A stretch of DNA of 64,000 bases from Tamarix chinensis (GCA_030549775.1 CM060174.1:27222117-27286116), one strand, 5' to 3'. Counted from the first letter of the stretch, positions 1-11,960 are shown. The notes: generated by a model from the sequence alone, not told the origin. Made by a program: numbers and translations.

Positions 1-177
1 GGAACTGAAGTCTAAATATTATCTTGTAATTTGGGGGAGAATTTGTTGTATTCCTTGGGCTGGTCGAGTGTCCGGCATCGACCATATTACCGACACATTT
101 CCCTGATTATGTATGTGGGCTGTAGTGTGAGATTTGGGCTGTTGGTATTGTGTATTTTATACGGTCTGTACGCCTCC

Positions 178-185
178 TATAAATA
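178..185 (+). promoter_or_regulatory. TATA box of the LTR
   Basis: TATAAATA set in CTCCTATAAATAGGGG, followed about 80 bp later by a CT-rich leader. This is a textbook plant TATA context, and it fits the U3 promoter of the surrounding LTR-like sequence. Confidence 0.55.
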
Positions 186-263
186 GGGGCATATATGATT
201 GTTATACAATTTTTGGCTGATATACGACTTGTTTCTTGATTTCTCTCAAGCCTTCTCTCGCGT

Positions 264-280
264 TCTCTCTCTCTCTCTCT
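264..280 (+). repeat. (CT)n microsatellite
   Basis: An uninterrupted CT dinucleotide run lies downstream of the TATA box. CT-rich leaders are common in plant 5' untranslated regions. Confidence 0.8.
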
Positions 281-559
281 GCGAACCTCTCACTCGCACC
301 TTCTTCTGCGTCTGTTCTCTGTTTTCGATCAATTCTTGATCATTTCTTTCTCTCAAATTCAGTTGCCGTTGTGAAACTATGCCTCTGAATCTTTGGATCT
401 TCCTTTGGGAGTTTTCCTTAGGCTGATTTCGGCGAATCGAACCCCGCGCTCGATTATTTTCTTCGATCCTTTCGTGAAACCCTAGCAGGTTTCCATCAAG
501 TTTGTTAGAGTATGGTATGACAATTTGAATAGGATAAGGGAAAAATAGGGAGAAAAAAA

Positions 560-1130
560 ATAAGGTCATGAGAGACATTGAAAAAGTATTTAAAAAGAAA
601 CTTTGTGCTTAGAGAATATGAGTAAGAGAATTTCATTAAAATGACTACTTCGAGGCAATGGTTTCTTGGATTGTGGGAGTATATTAGAGAGTTTGAAAGA
701 TTCGCTCTTATTTGTGATGTTAAAGAAAGAGAAAATAAAAGATGTGCTAGATTTATTGGAGGTATAAATATGAATATTAGGGTGAAGGTAGAGGTGTACC
801 CTTGTGAGTTATTCAAAGATTTGGAAAAATTAGCAATCAAATTTCAGAATCAATTAAAGAGAACCAAGCCACCAAAAAAATAAACCAATGCAACGTATGG
901 TTTGAACTTCAAGGGGTTGTCAAATCCATCATCCTCTCAAACCATAGTTCATTCATGAAGAAAAGGGTAAGGATAAGATGTTTGATAAGGTGAACAAGCA
1001 ATGTTTCAAATGTAGAGGTTATGGTTATTTTTCTCGGGATAGTGAGTATGAAGAAATCAATGAAGACGCTGAGGAAGACAATGAAGATCTAAAAGACACT
1101 TCAAAAGATGGATAAGTATATTGCTATGTG
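560..1130 (+). pseudogene. gag: Ty3/gypsy element 1: gag remnant
   Basis: An open stretch at 641-883 carries the retrotransposon gag core: an EYIREFE motif, then an ARFIGG-like motif, then VEVYPCELFKDLEKLAIK. This is the usual order in plant Ty3/gypsy capsid proteins. A zinc-knuckle remnant follows at 1002-1043 (CFKCRGYGYFSRDS), in which the His and last Cys of the CCHC pattern have been replaced by Tyr and Ser. Frame breaks separate the two parts, and the normal gag start is not visible. It precedes the protease remnant of the same element on the same strand. Being broken and lacking zinc-binding residues, it cannot be functional. Confidence 0.75.
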
Positions 1131-1139
1131 TTACAATGA

Positions 1140-1495
1140 GTGCTTCAAGTGCAAAAAAAACCTCAACCTACTCAAAGGGAGAAGATCTGTAAAGCCAAAT
1201 GTAGATTTGAAGACAAAGTGTGTGAAGTAATTATAGATAGTGGCTCATGTACCAATGTTGCCAGTGAAAGAATGGTGAACAATCTTGGATTGAAGACCAT
1301 AGATCATCCAAGCTCATATTCACTTCAATGGCTCAACAAGGACAAAGGTGTAAGGATAACCAAGCATACTCTTATCTCTTTAAAAATTAGAAATTATTTT
1401 GATGATGTTTTATGTGATATTATACCTATGGATGCTTGTCATATTTTGTTGAAGAGACCTTAGCAATTTGATAGGAAGGTTACATATGACGGGGT
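1140..1495 (+). pseudogene. Ty3/gypsy element 1: aspartic protease remnant
   Basis: The frame at 1140-1463 contains VIIDSGSCTNVAS, the retropepsin active-site pattern (D-S-G). It continues with the LQWL and DIIPMDACHILL motifs typical of the plant Ty3/gypsy protease domain. A stop falls where a conserved Trp is expected, after which homologous codons continue (QFDRKVTYDG). The protease normally cleaves the gag-pol polyprotein inside the virus-like particle. Here it is an isolated remnant between a broken gag and an RT scrap. The same motifs recur in gypsy element 2 at 49.8 kb, so the two elements are related. Confidence 0.8.
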
Positions 1496-1774
1496 CCTTA
1501 ATGAATACATGGTGAGTCAAGGCAAAAGGATGTTTGGAATCAAACCTAATGTAGATGGGGGGGTTCGGTTCTAAGGAGTGAAAGGTATGAAGAGACCAAG
1601 GGTAAGAAGCAAAAAAAAAGGAGAAAAAAACTCGAGTTGAATATGAATAGGAGGAAGAAAAAAAGAAGGAAGATGCAGAAGGTAAGGGAGGAAGAAAGAA
1701 ATTAGCATGGAGTTGTTGATCCTTAAGAGCTTAGAGATGATTGAAGCTATCAAGAGTGAGAAAGATGCTATATC

Positions 1775-2165
1775 TTGGTGATGAAAGAAGTTCAGCAAGG
1801 GGAGCATGCTAATATAGATCTAAAATTTCCACAAGTGTTGAGAGAGTATGCAAATGTTTTTTTGAATAAGTTGCCACCTAGATTACCTCCTTTGAGAGGT
1901 ATCAACCCTGCTATTATTTTTATTCTAGGGATTCCATTATCAAACAAGCCAGCTTATACATGTAATCCATAAAAGTCCAAAGAGTTGCAATAACAAGTGT
2001 AAGAGTTGTTGGATAAAGGCTATGTTTGTGAGAGTATGAGTCCGTGTTATGTTCCAACTTTATTGGTGCCTAAGAAGGATGGAAAGGATAATGTTTTTTG
2101 TGGATGCATTATATAGAAGGACTATGATACTTACAATGATGGATGTAAAGCTTTTGGGGTTTAAG
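1775..2165 (+). pseudogene. Ty3/gypsy element 1: reverse transcriptase scrap
   Basis: Residues encoded at 1775-1972 read like the segment before the RT domain (ANVF..KLPPRLPPLRGI, then IPLSNKPAYTCNP). After a stop, the frame continues to the RT N-terminus, ending in [11 protein letters not shown] near 2080. The catalytic YxDD region and all of RNase H are absent, and integrase-like sequence resumes within about 200 bp. This indicates a large internal deletion. A purine-rich unplaced stretch of about 270 bp (1500-1770) separates it from the protease. Confidence 0.7.
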
Positions 2166-2331
2166 ATGTTGAAAAGTCAAAACGCTATTGATGATGATTT
2201 TTATTTCATTTTCAAAGAGTATAAGAAGTAAGGAAGTCATGGAGCTTATATTCTTCCAGATATATGTTTATTCAAGTAAAACAAATTGTGTTTACCAAAG
2301 ACATTAATTCAAGATTTAAAAATTAAATAAG

Positions 2332-2860
2332 TGCAAGAAGGAGGTATTGTAGGATACTCTAGAGTTCACAAGACTTTCGAGCTATTATAAGAAAATTTTT
2401 ATTGGCCAAGAATTAAAAAAGGAGTGCAAGCTATAGTTTCTAGGTGTGCTACATGTCAAAGAATCAAGATTTTATTTCACAAAGGGTTGTACGTGCCTTT
2501 GCCAGTGTTTACTTAACCATGGGAAGGAGTTAGTATGGACTTTATCTTGGGGTTTCCTAGAATAGAAAGAGGCAAAGATTCTATCATAATGGTGGTGGAT
2601 CGATTTTCCAAGATGGCTCATTTTATTCCATGTAAAAAGGCCGATGTTGTTACTCGTATTGAAAATTTTTTATTTCAAGGAGATCATGAGATTGCATGGT
2701 ATTCTAAGGAGTATAGTTTCAGATAGAGATGCAAAGTTCTTAAGTTATATTTGGAAGGCATCATAGCATATGCTGGGAATAAAGCTTCTATTTAGTACAT
2801 CATATCATCCTCAAATATATGGTCAAGTGATTGGTGAATAAGAGTGATAAGGATTAGGAT
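2332..2860 (+). pseudogene. Ty3/gypsy element 1: integrase core remnant
   Basis: A zinc-finger-like segment (GYSRVHKTF, then YWPRIKKGVQ, then RCATCQRIK) precedes the catalytic core. The core opens with SMDFILGFP at about 2533 (first Asp) and [17 protein letters not shown]. After a frameshift near 2695, SDRDAKFL supplies the second Asp, and YHPQ-like codons follow near 2805. Integrase inserts the cDNA copy into the host genome. The frame is interrupted several times, and the Glu region has decayed to GQVIGE. Confidence 0.85.
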
Positions 2861-3094
2861 GTTAAGTTAGCACATGTATAATTTTCTTACGATCAGATTC
2901 CTTCAAATACAACAAGTTCTAGTCTATTCGAGATAGTATATGGTGTTAATCCATAAATACTGATTAATATGGTACCATTGAGGAAGATGGAAGTGAAGAA
3001 TTATGATGTAGAAGATAGAGTGGATTTTTTCAAAACATTCATCAACAAATCAAGCATAACATGAGAAGGCAAATGAAGTATACAAGACATGAGT

Positions 3095-3411
3095 AAACAA
3101 GCATAGGAGTCAATATGTATATCAACTGGGGGATTTGGTATGGTTGTACTTAAGGAAGGCGATATTTCCTAATCTAAGGAAAAATAAGCTTATGCCAAGG
3201 GCAGATGGTCCTTTAAAAATACTTAGAAAATTTTGAGAGAGTACTTATGAACTAGGTTTACTTTATTCATATGGTAGGGTGTCTAGAACCTTTAATGTTG
3301 GAGATATCAATCCTCACTATGGAGATGTAAATTTGAGGATAAATTCAAGTCAACAAGGAAAGAATGATGCAGGAGAAAATGTCCAAGATTTAGCAATTAT
3401 TATTACGTAAC
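3095..3411 (+). pseudogene. Ty3/gypsy element 1: integrase C-terminal remnant
   Basis: The frame reads YQLGDLVWLYLRKAIFPN, then KNKLMPRADGPLKILRKF. After one stop comes a YELGL..YGRVSRTFNVGDINPHY tail ending in an NSSQQGKNDAGEN-like segment. This is the GPY/F-type C-terminus (G-D-L-V-W and D-G-P-x-x-I) of plant Ty3/gypsy integrases. I see no chromodomain. The tail resembles Reina/CRM-type elements, which is a family-level inference only. The same tail is present in gypsy element 2. Confidence 0.8.
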
Positions 3412-3420
3412 TTATTATCC

Positions 3421-3959
3421 TCTATTTAGAGAGGATCCCCTATAAATTTCAAGGCAAACAGGTGACTACATTGCTAGTTATGGATAAAACTTACAAAAAC
3501 AAGTCACTAGTGATTAAGGAGTGTGCATAGCATGCATAGAGGATAAAAATTTGTTATATGGAAGGGATAAATGTGGTATCTTCATGATGAGATATTAATA
3601 AACAATTTGGATGTGAAATACAGAGTATTATCATGTTGATAATTGATAAAAAGACAAGAAAGTAGAATTAGTAAAAAATTAGCTTAATTATATCTTTTAG
3701 GGTTATCTTATTCTTTTTTTAGTGCGTTTAGAGTAGAGAGAAAGCTATTTTTTTGTGTGTTGATTCTTATTAGATTTGTAGGAGGATTATTTGGTAATAT
3801 TAAGTAGGTCAAATGGTTATAAAAACCATAGGAGTATATGACACAAAAGGGATTAAAAAATTGATGAGATTATAAATTTTGCCTAATTGAATTTTGTATG
3901 AGCGATCATTATTGAAACCCTTCATATCTTTGTCTATATGAATTAGAGATTAAGATCTA
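3421..3959. other. AT-rich sequence, nothing recognised
   Basis: This region follows the end of gypsy element 1 and could hold a decayed 3' LTR. I cannot find a convincing TG start, TATA box or second copy, and no coding motif is visible. Confidence 0.4.
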
Positions 3960-6517
3960 TCCTTCAAGCCCTCCACAAACCCTCGCCATTCAAAACCATA
4001 AACACCGTATATATATCACCATCATCATCATCTTCAACATTCATCTTAAATCTAATATTTTTACTTGATTTTACCTATTTCCAAACTTAATATAATAATA
4101 TTATTATCATCACACGATCATTCTCATATTCTTAAAATAGAAATTCAATTATCAAATCATTATCTTTTCAATCGTTCATCATCATAATATTCATAACACC
4201 ATTAAACCCTAATCATAAACCCTAACCCTAACCCATAAAACCAAGCAATGTAAACCTTCATCATTTGAGCATTATCGCCATAATCTCTTCTTTGTTAAAT
4301 CATTCTAAACATAATTACATCACTTCTAAATTATCATATTCCTTTTAAAACCCTAACTGAACCATAATACCAGCTAAACCATAAGTATATATTCCTACAC
4401 ATATCAACCCATGGTTTGTATGCATTAGCTACCACGATAAACCCTTATTATTCATGATTAATACCCATTATCACCTACCATGCACATTTATTGAGGTCAC
4501 AACTTATGAACAAGAAAAATTAATAAAATGCCTTTAGGGTTCATACTAGCATTATTTCTATTACAGGTGCCCATATTTACTTATCATGACATATAAATGT
4601 ATCTAATATCATTATTAACAATAAAGCTCCTTTCTTAACCATCATTTCTACACATATCACAATTCATAATATAGCATGCATTTTATTCCACCTTCCAACA
4701 TACATTACAAATAATGATATGCTTAACATCACATAATATGCACACAACATATTCCAAAACCCTAATGTGCTAGCATACATATATCCAGACATTTTAGTAG
4801 GGTATAATGGTTACCTTATTTCCAAAAATAAGTAAAATTTACCAGTACCCCAGTTAAAGGCTTAAGCTTGATTAGGAAAAATTGTACATAAAGATAATAT
4901 CACAAGTGTCATATTATTAGTAGGTAATTAAAAGAATAACTTGTTATTAAAGAAAATCTTATTAACCACCCTAAAGTATTTCTTAAATAACTCTTGAAAT
5001 ATGCAGCAACACTAATGTTGCATGGCTAGTGAGGGTTGTATGCATGAAGGGAGGAAAGAATGGGGGGAAGATGAAAGTTGGAAGAAGATGGGATGTCTTA
5101 AGTAAGGGAAAAAGGGTGTTAGTTAAGGGCTTATGAAGGGGAGTTAGGGTAGTGGCTGGGGGTAGGGTGTAGGTGGTGGTTGAGGGTTGGAGAGTGGAGG
5201 CTCAGGGTAGTGCAGATGGTAGGGATAGGGTTGGAAAGGTGGTGCAAAGAAAGGGAGAAGAAGAAGAAGGAATGAAAAAGAAGAGGAGAAAGGAGGAGTT
5301 GTAGGGGGATTTCAAGTAAGGTGAGGTAGGGAGGTGGTAAGGGAGGTGTTAGGTGGTTGAGGGGCAGATTTAGTGGCAGTAGAAGAGGAGGAATAGGCGA
5401 TAGGGTGGGGGTAAAAAAGCATAAGAAAAGCAAAAGAAGGGGAAAAGTAGGTTGCAGGGTCGAGTGGTGGGTGTTGGGTGGTGTAGGGAGGGAATAGGGG
5501 ACGCAAGGGAGTCACAATGGTGGTTGGTTGGGCGATAGAGATGGTGGTTGGGGAAGGTGGAGCAAAAATAGAGAAGGAGAAGTAAAAGGAAATACGGGAG
5601 AAAAGGGGGATTGAAAAGGGGATAAGGAGATCTTGAGGGGGAGAAAATGGTGGAGAAGAAGGAAAAGAAGAGGGAGAGGAGGTATGTCCAATCGGGTTAG
5701 GTGGAGGGTGTAGGGGCAACACACACATAGCCTATAGTGGCAGGGAGGAGGAGAAGGGGGGAGGAGGGCATGTCTGGGAGTTGTGTAGGGGTGTGTGTGG
5801 TCAAAAATGAAAGGAAAGGGATAGTAGAGAGAGGGAGAGGGTAGGGATGCAATGGCAGGTGTAGAGGGAAAAGTTATAGATAGGTGCATATATGGTGGTG
5901 GCTTGATGTGTAGGGGAAAGAGAAGGAAGAAGAATAAGAGGGAGGAGCAGGCTAGTCGAGCAAGGGAGAAAGAAGAGGCCGATCGGCTCGTGCATGAGGG
6001 AGAAGGGGAAAGAAAAAGAAAGGTTGGGCTAGCCCAATAGGGAGGGAAGTGAGAAGGAAAGTAAGAAGGGAAGGGGAAAGGAGACGGCATAGGTTGGGCT
6101 AGCGAGGATGATGTTGGGCAGCCTGATAGGGGAACAGAAGGGAGAATTAGGCCGGTCGGCCAAAGAAAGGAACAAAAGAAGGAAAAGGAAAAAGGAGAAA
6201 GAAAAAGGAAAAAGGAAAAGGAAAATGGGGAAGAGAAACAAATTTAGAATTAGATTTAGAAATTATTTAGATGGAGAAATTATTTTAATAAATTAATTTA
6301 TTTAAAATTTAAAGTATTAATTTAAGAGGATAATTTTAGTAAAATATGGTTTAGAAATTTATTTAAATAAAATATTATTATAAAATAATAAATATTTATT
6401 TTAACTTAGTAAATAATCATATCCACTTTTATAAATCAAAAGTGAATAAAATAATTAAATTATTCCAAATAATGATTAATCATTCAATTCTAGGTTTTAC
6501 AATATTGGGGTATCACA
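3960..6517 (-). mobile_element. 3' LTR (5'-in-window end truncated) of long-LTR element 1
   Basis: The right end is GGGGTATCACA followed at once by the complement of a polypurine tract, so this is the 3' LTR of a minus-strand element. Landmarks match other LTRs here: the AACCCTAATGTGCTAGCATACATA stretch near 4755 and GGTTACCTTATTTCCAAAAA near 4810 recur near 41620 and, inverted, near 34690. A purine-rich block (5040-6240) and an AT-rich U3 end follow. The left limit is not defined: no TGTAACACCC start or target duplication is found, so this copy is truncated. Confidence 0.7.
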
Positions 6518-6549
6518 TTACTACCCCTTTAAAGAAAAACTTCGGCCCC
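6518..6549 (-). promoter_or_regulatory. Polypurine tract, long-LTR element 1
   Basis: On the minus strand, GTTTTTCTTTAAAGGGGTAG lies directly upstream of the LTR start TGTGATACCCC. A T-rich box plus AAAGGGG plus TAGTAA is the usual plus-strand priming arrangement of plant Ty3/gypsy (Tekay/Del-like) elements. A related copy sits at 55506-55530. Confidence 0.65.
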
Positions 6550-6829
6550 TAAGTTTATGACTTACTACTAGGGATACATAAGATGGATCTTAGGGTAATT
6601 AGGGTATCTACCCTTTTAGGGGTAAACCTATCTGACTAAAAGGTGGCCAAGAAAACAATCGACACATCTATTTTGGGGTCCAAAAATAGTTATAGGGAAA
6701 CAATCAAAATTGTTAGGATCGATCACTTGCTCATCAGCTCCATATGGAGTGGTTGAATGGGTTGCTGTAAGCATCAGATTCTACTAAAACAACTATTACT
6801 AGGACTTCTGAATTTTATCATAGGGTGTG

Positions 6830-7363
6830 CTGTAACACTCAAAGCTCATATGCCCAAGCTATCCTCGGTCGTAGCACTAGACCAGCTTTCCCATACAATC
6901 TTTTCCTGAGGGATCTCTTCTACAATGACGACAGTGGTAGCGTTGGCCTGGTCTCTTGCTAGCTTTAGCAAGAGAAGCAATTTGACTCTTTTGGTGTTGA
7001 ACCCTAGCTTGAGGTGGAGGCTGAACACACAAAACCTTACTATTAGGATGCTAACTTATTTCTCTAAGCTCTGGCTCTTTATTCTTCCTCTTACTTAGGA
7101 TGGAGTCATGATCCTAGACCATGACATTGGTAACACATGCCCACTCATACAATGTAGTTAAATCATGGGAAATGGCTACTTCCATCATGCTTTGGATGTC
7201 TAAGTGGAGTCCTTACTTGAAATAGAAGACTACTATAGCCTCAAGCAAGTATGCCGGGAGCAAACCTTAGTAGCTCCATATAATGTGTGGAGTATTCCTT
7301 GACTAACAAGATTCCTTGCATCAGCTTTATGAACTCGTTAATCTTGTTCCTCTTGAGACTCAT
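6830..7363 (-). pseudogene. gag: Long-LTR element 1: gag remnant, C-terminal part
   Basis: Minus-strand codons starting at 7363 read SLKRNKINEFIKLMQG, then VKEYSTHYMELLRFAPGIL. This is the conserved capsid stretch of plant Ty3/gypsy gag, broken by a stop at about 7250. Near 6975-6840 comes a cysteine-rich end: HCRHCRRDPSGKDC, followed by a decayed CCHC knuckle (CYDRG, stop, LGHMSFEC) whose second Cys is Arg. Pol is missing entirely between here and the polypurine tract at 6518. The N-terminal half lies at 12281-12611, across the inserted solo LTR. Confidence 0.8.
7359..7363. repeat. Target site duplication CTCAT (left)
   Basis: CTCAT directly precedes TGTAACACCCCC and recurs directly after the right end at 12276-12280. 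This gives a perfect 5-bp duplication, as made by LTR-retrotransposon integrase. Confidence 0.9.
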
Positions 7364-8074
7364 TGTAACACCCCCAAATCTACTACTAAAAAATTTCGTT
7401 TAAATCGAAAGGTTTAACAGAAGCGGAAGATTTAAAACCGTAAACTTGGGGGTATTACTGCCACACTTAGTCCCGGACCGGTTCACTCCTACCGTCCCGA
7501 TACTAAGTGCTAAGGCTAAATCAAACCATCGTTAATAAGAACCATCCAAAAACATAAGTTCATAGCCATCATAAATCATTCAAGAAACAAGAGTCGACCA
7601 CAGACGGTGTATTGTTTAAGATTACAACTTAAGAGTTCCACTCCAAAATACGAACATAATACAAATACGGCAAACTCAAGATAGACAAAAACTAGGATAG
7701 TAAAAGAGTCCGGCGAACTCGCTCTCGGCCCCAACCAGGATAGGCTCAACACTCGGCCCCATCCGATGCCTCGTAGGTATCGTAGGCATCGAAGACATGA
7801 TCTCCTACCTGCACAAGGTCAGATGGGTCTTCTGCTCGTGGGAATGAGCAGCACCCATGAAACGGGTGGTCAGTACGCTACGTACTGAGTAAGGTAACAG
7901 ACGAGCTAAGGCCAATATAACGTACAACATAATATGCAAGGTACAACATACAGGAGACATGGAATAACACAGAGGGTGCAAGTCAGCAATGGCCTACTCG
8001 AACCTCTTCTCTCATAACCTTATAATTAGCCATTCACATTACAAACTTCATTAACCCATGCGAGTACGGGAACC

Positions 8075-8417
8075 CCACTATTATAGCCGGTGGATCGGTC
8101 ACTTATAGGGCAGAACGCTCCTAACCACTATTATATGCCGGTGGATCGGTCTCCAGGGCACAACGCTCCTGGCCACTATTATGCCGGTGGATCGGTCTGG
8201 TCCCGACTCTCATGGTGTTCCACTGTAAGTATATAGTATCTTCCCCATGATTTAATTACAACATACTATTTGGTTTGTTGAGCTCGGGGTCCCCCACTAT
8301 TATAGCCGGTGGATCGGTCACGTATAGGACAGAACGCGCCTAACCACTATTATACGCCGGTGGATCGGTCTCCAGGGCACCCCGGCACCTGGCCACTATT
8401 ATGCCGGTGGATCAGTA
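8075..8417 (-). repeat. CCACTATTAT..GGTGGA motif array, 3+3 copies
   Basis: Copies start at 8075, 8125, 8173 and then 8294, 8344, 8393. The core is CCACTATTATAGCCGGTGGA followed by TCGGTC, with small length changes between the two halves. The step between blocks (8173 to 8294) is 121 bp and includes a GTTCCACTGTAAGT segment and GAGCTCGGGG. Confidence 0.9.
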
Positions 8418-10329
8418 TGGGCCCGACTCAACAATCTTACTCTTTAAGTAGTTAATGTCTTATTCATGTGTTATTAAATAAGGTTCCACCCTTGACATGC
8501 ATATCAACTACCCTCTACTTCTTCCTCCCTAGGGGGCCCGTCCCATATCTTGAGACTCCTGCACCCCTTATCACCCCCCGATGCCCATCCCCTCTTACTC
8601 TTATACATAAGGAAATGTAGTAGGGGCACACTCTCCCGAGAATGTGGTCTAACCCTAACACAACGATATAGATCCCGCGGGTCCTCACCCCTCTAGGGCC
8701 CCTCCTCGGAAAACCCTAATTTGGGCCTACATGGCCCAACCCTTCTTACTCATCCTGACTTTACTTTGTTCCTTGCCTCGCATCCCATCTCTACTAAGAA
8801 ATTCCCAAAATATATATCCCTCTTTTCCCCAACTCCGCATGTGATCGCCAAACCCTAGTTGGCCACACCAAACCCTAGCACCTTACTTCCTCCCTAAGTA
8901 ACCTCCCTCTTTGCCCCAAAACCTCTTCTCTCATTTAGAAGCCCATACTCATCCCTCATGCAAGTGGACTCTCACTCTCAACCCTATAATCCACCCCTCC
9001 TTGATCATATTTACCCTTGTACCCTTAAATCCGCTCATTTCCTCCCAAGGCCCTAATTTGGTCCTTTAGACACCCTTACATCGACCCACGTGAAATTTTG
9101 CACCCAAATCTCCAATGGACCCGTAACTTTGACATTATCTTATTTGCTTCTTAAATTAACTTTCCTTACATAAGATTCATTCCCATGCATAATTTAAATA
9201 CTCCATGCAGACTCCCCAACACAAGCTTACTCGCAAAACCCTAATCAGGTCTCTTATGCACCAACTCACGTACTATTTTTATACCGAGTATCCAATCACT
9301 CTAAGACTCTCCAAAACTCTTACTTACAACCCAAATTAACTTTTCCCACATAAGGATCACGCCCATGCAAGGTCTAGTTCCCCCATGCAAACTTCCCCAC
9401 ATACGCTTTCCCGTTGTTCTTTTATTATCGTTTCATACTACTCAAACCCTAGCATGCATGTCCTAGAGGGCCATAACAAGTCACATCATCAACATCCACA
9501 TCAAACATGGAACATGTCATACACGTATAATATAAGGCACACACAACGTACCTCATGATCCATGCTGCGCTACACGAAACAGGTTATTCATAACACATGC
9601 ATAATACACATTAACATGGCATGCTCATCATTCATCAACACATTATATTACACATAGCACAAGGCCATAGCTTCGTCCTTACCTAGTTAGGCACCGGGCT
9701 TGGAGCACGCTCCTCTAGCTCCTTAGGGTTCGGATCGGGGTCACCTATGAAAAGGGAAAAAGCTAAGTATTAGTTCCCTTCAAAGTACCGTCATCCCTTA
9801 TTCTAGTTTAGGATTAGGGTTTATATTACTAAAGTGGGTATTATACAAAACTAGGGTTTTTATCTTAAAGTTAGTGTATTAGCCATTACTAGTCAAAATG
9901 TATTTATTTTTTTTGTACTAATTGTTACCCTCATATTTGTTAACCCATTAGTCCTAATCTTGTAGTAGTAGGGTTTATGCTAACTAAAGGAAAATAGTGA
10001 TAGTAGTAATAATAGTAAGAACTAATAATAGTACCCTAGTGATGAGGTTTAGGGTTAAAGTATTTGGGGCAACATTAAGTGGTATGGTAATAAGGCTCAA
10101 GTATCTTTCTTAGTTAACAACCACATGATATTTACTAACTTTGAGTTAAGTCACATGGATAAGACAAAAGTAGTTTTATTGTTAACCTAAAGGATAAGGT
10201 GTTAAGTAGAGTAATAATAATAACAATAATAGTAGTGATACTAATGATGATGGTAATATTAGTAATAATAACAATAACAACAACCCAGTACGGTTAAGTA
10301 TTAATAATGAATTTAGTAAGGTAATAGAG

Positions 10330-10330
<1 letters not shown>

Positions 10331-10407
<77 letters not shown>
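10331..10407. repeat. (TAA)n microsatellite
   Basis: About 25 uninterrupted TAA units lie within solo LTR S1. A second run of about 15 units is at 10552-10597. Confidence 0.95.
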
Positions 10408-10551
10408 GGGTTGTTAATGTTAACACTTATAATAATAAAACTAAAGTTGAGTATAATAGAAGTTAGGGTTCCAAGGGATGTTAGTAGGGTAAAAATGGTA
10501 ACTTTAATATCAGAAGTCACAATATTAGAAATGATAATAATAATAATAAGA

Positions 10552-10599
<48 letters not shown>

Positions 10600-10689
10600 G
10601 AATAATAATAATAATAAGCATAATGGTATTAATATTAGTTAACTTAGTAATACTTATATGGAAATAAAGTTTAAGGCTTGGGATGAGTG

Positions 10690-11960
10690 GAAGACCACCT
10701 GAGGACGGTGGTGGTCTGGCGGCGGCGTGAGGCGGCGGTGGCGGCGGCGATGGAGGAGGAGAAGAGAGAAAAGGTGGGGAAAAGTGGTTAGATGGGAGGA
10801 GGAAAAAGGAATTTAAGTGTGGGGGAGGAGACAGCAGGGAGAGGGGAGTGGAATGAGGGTGGTGGTGTGAGCATGGAGGCGGCGCGCGGTGGTGGACGCG
10901 GTGGCCGAAGGAGGAGGAAGGTGGTGGAAATGGTGGAGGCCGGTGGAGAAGGAAGCAGGGGGGTAAGGAGGGTATGGGCAGGTAGGGGAGGACCTGCTGG
11001 TCACTTTGGAAGGTGGAGCGGGGATTAATTACGGCGGAGGTGGCGGCAGCGGGCGGCGCAAGGCGGCGGTGGCGTTTTTCGGGGTGGCACCTTCGCACGA
11101 TTGTGGTGGCTCGTGCGGGGTAGGAACGGAGGCAGCGACGGTTTGGTTGCGTGGAGGGTGGTGCAAGGAAGGCTTTGGTGCGTGGCGGTGGTCGCGGCGG
11201 CTGCTAGAGGGGGCGGAAAGGGCGTCTCATCTGGCGGTGGCGAGGCAGGGTTTCGGCAAGGTCCAAGGGGGAGGACTTGCCTTGGCCGTTCGGGGAGGGG
11301 TATTTATAGGCAATTGAGGAGGGGAAAACGACGAAGGGGAGAGGGACGGCACGCGGGGGCAGGTACGGCAGGCTGCCGTTTGGTGGTGGCAGCCGGTCGC
11401 AGGTCTGTGGCTTGGCAGGCCTGTTTGGCCGTGTGCGGGAAAAGGAAAGAAAATCAAGACGCGTGAGGGCCAGGAGGATTTTGCTTGGTTGATTTGGGAA
11501 CGAAAGGGACGGAAATGGCAGAAGAAGGACGGCCGGACGGCAGGCCAAGTCAGCGGCGGCAGGCTGCGAGTTGCAGGCCTGCGCGAGGAAGAAGACGACG
11601 GGCGAGGTAGGTTGGACCGGCGGTCCAGGGAAGAAAAGAGAGGGGAAGAAACCGGCCAGTCGGCAACGGTTATAACCTTCATAAACTCGACGTGTCGTTT
11701 CATCATTTAGAAGGTCGAGACGCAGCGTCGAGTGTTTGGCTGGCAACGACTATAAGGTTCATTTATCGAGACGAGGCGCTTCGGCGGATTGACGGGCAAA
11801 ACACCGCGTTGCGCATAAACGTCGGCCAGCGAACGACGCTGGGCCGCGCGAGGAAGAAAGGAAAAGGGAGAGAAGGGTTGGGCCGCGGGGAGAGGCCCAA
11901 CCGTCGGAGAAAGGGAGAAAAAGAGAAAAAAAGGAAAAGGAAGAAGAGGAAGGAAAAAAA
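10690..11960. repeat. GC- and purine-rich block of solo LTR S1
   Basis: Rich in GGCGGC and GGTGG on this strand, grading into AAAGGAAAAGG-type purine sequence. Equivalent blocks occur in other LTRs (42040-43110, 53840-55080, 59490-59926), so this is part of the LTR and not a gene-associated CpG island. Confidence 0.75.

Larger units (their letters stand above)
44..505 (+). mobile_element. LTR-like sequence with promoter
   Basis: Seen: a polypurine-like run (TTGGGGGAGAATT, 31-43) is followed by TGTTGTATTCC, the usual arrangement at the start of a 3' LTR. A TATA box lies at 178-185. A (CT)n leader and pyrimidine-rich sequence follow, ending near a CCCTAGCAGG stretch. Just after, at about 511-520, is a TGGTATGA-like string that could be a decayed tRNA-iMet primer binding site. 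A polypurine-like tract before and a primer-site-like string after the same LTR would suit a copy shared or recombined between two elements. The PPT style recalls Ty1/copia, but no copia protein is visible. The 3' boundary is uncertain by some tens of bases. Confidence 0.5.

Noticed and set aside
4200..4240. Telomere-like AACCCTAACCCTAACCC
   Set aside because: Only about three imperfect units inside an LTR region where AAACCCTAA strings are common. There is no true (CCCTAAA)n array.
5131..6090. Long minus-strand open frames rich in Pro, Ser, Phe and Leu
   Set aside because: They lie wholly in the purine/pyrimidine-asymmetric block of an LTR, overlap each other in several frames and show no domain. 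Stop codons are rare there because of composition.
6846..7028. 60-residue minus-strand frame beginning MFSLHLKLGF
   Set aside because: This frame is a shadow. The neighbouring minus-strand frame carries the gag zinc-finger residues (HCRHCRRDPSGKDC).
8075..8417. CRISPR-like array of repeats and spacers
   Set aside because: Spacers are themselves related, spacing varies between LTR copies, the context is plant retrotransposon DNA, and no cas gene is present.
10182..10605. Poly-Ile and poly-Leu frames
   Set aside because: Direct translation of (TAA)n and (TTA)n microsatellites.
10517..11746. GC-rich block with overlapping frames, resembling a CpG island with a gene start
   Set aside because: The block is a regular part of the long LTRs (also 42040-43110 and 59490-59926), the frames overlap on both strands and no conserved protein motif appears.
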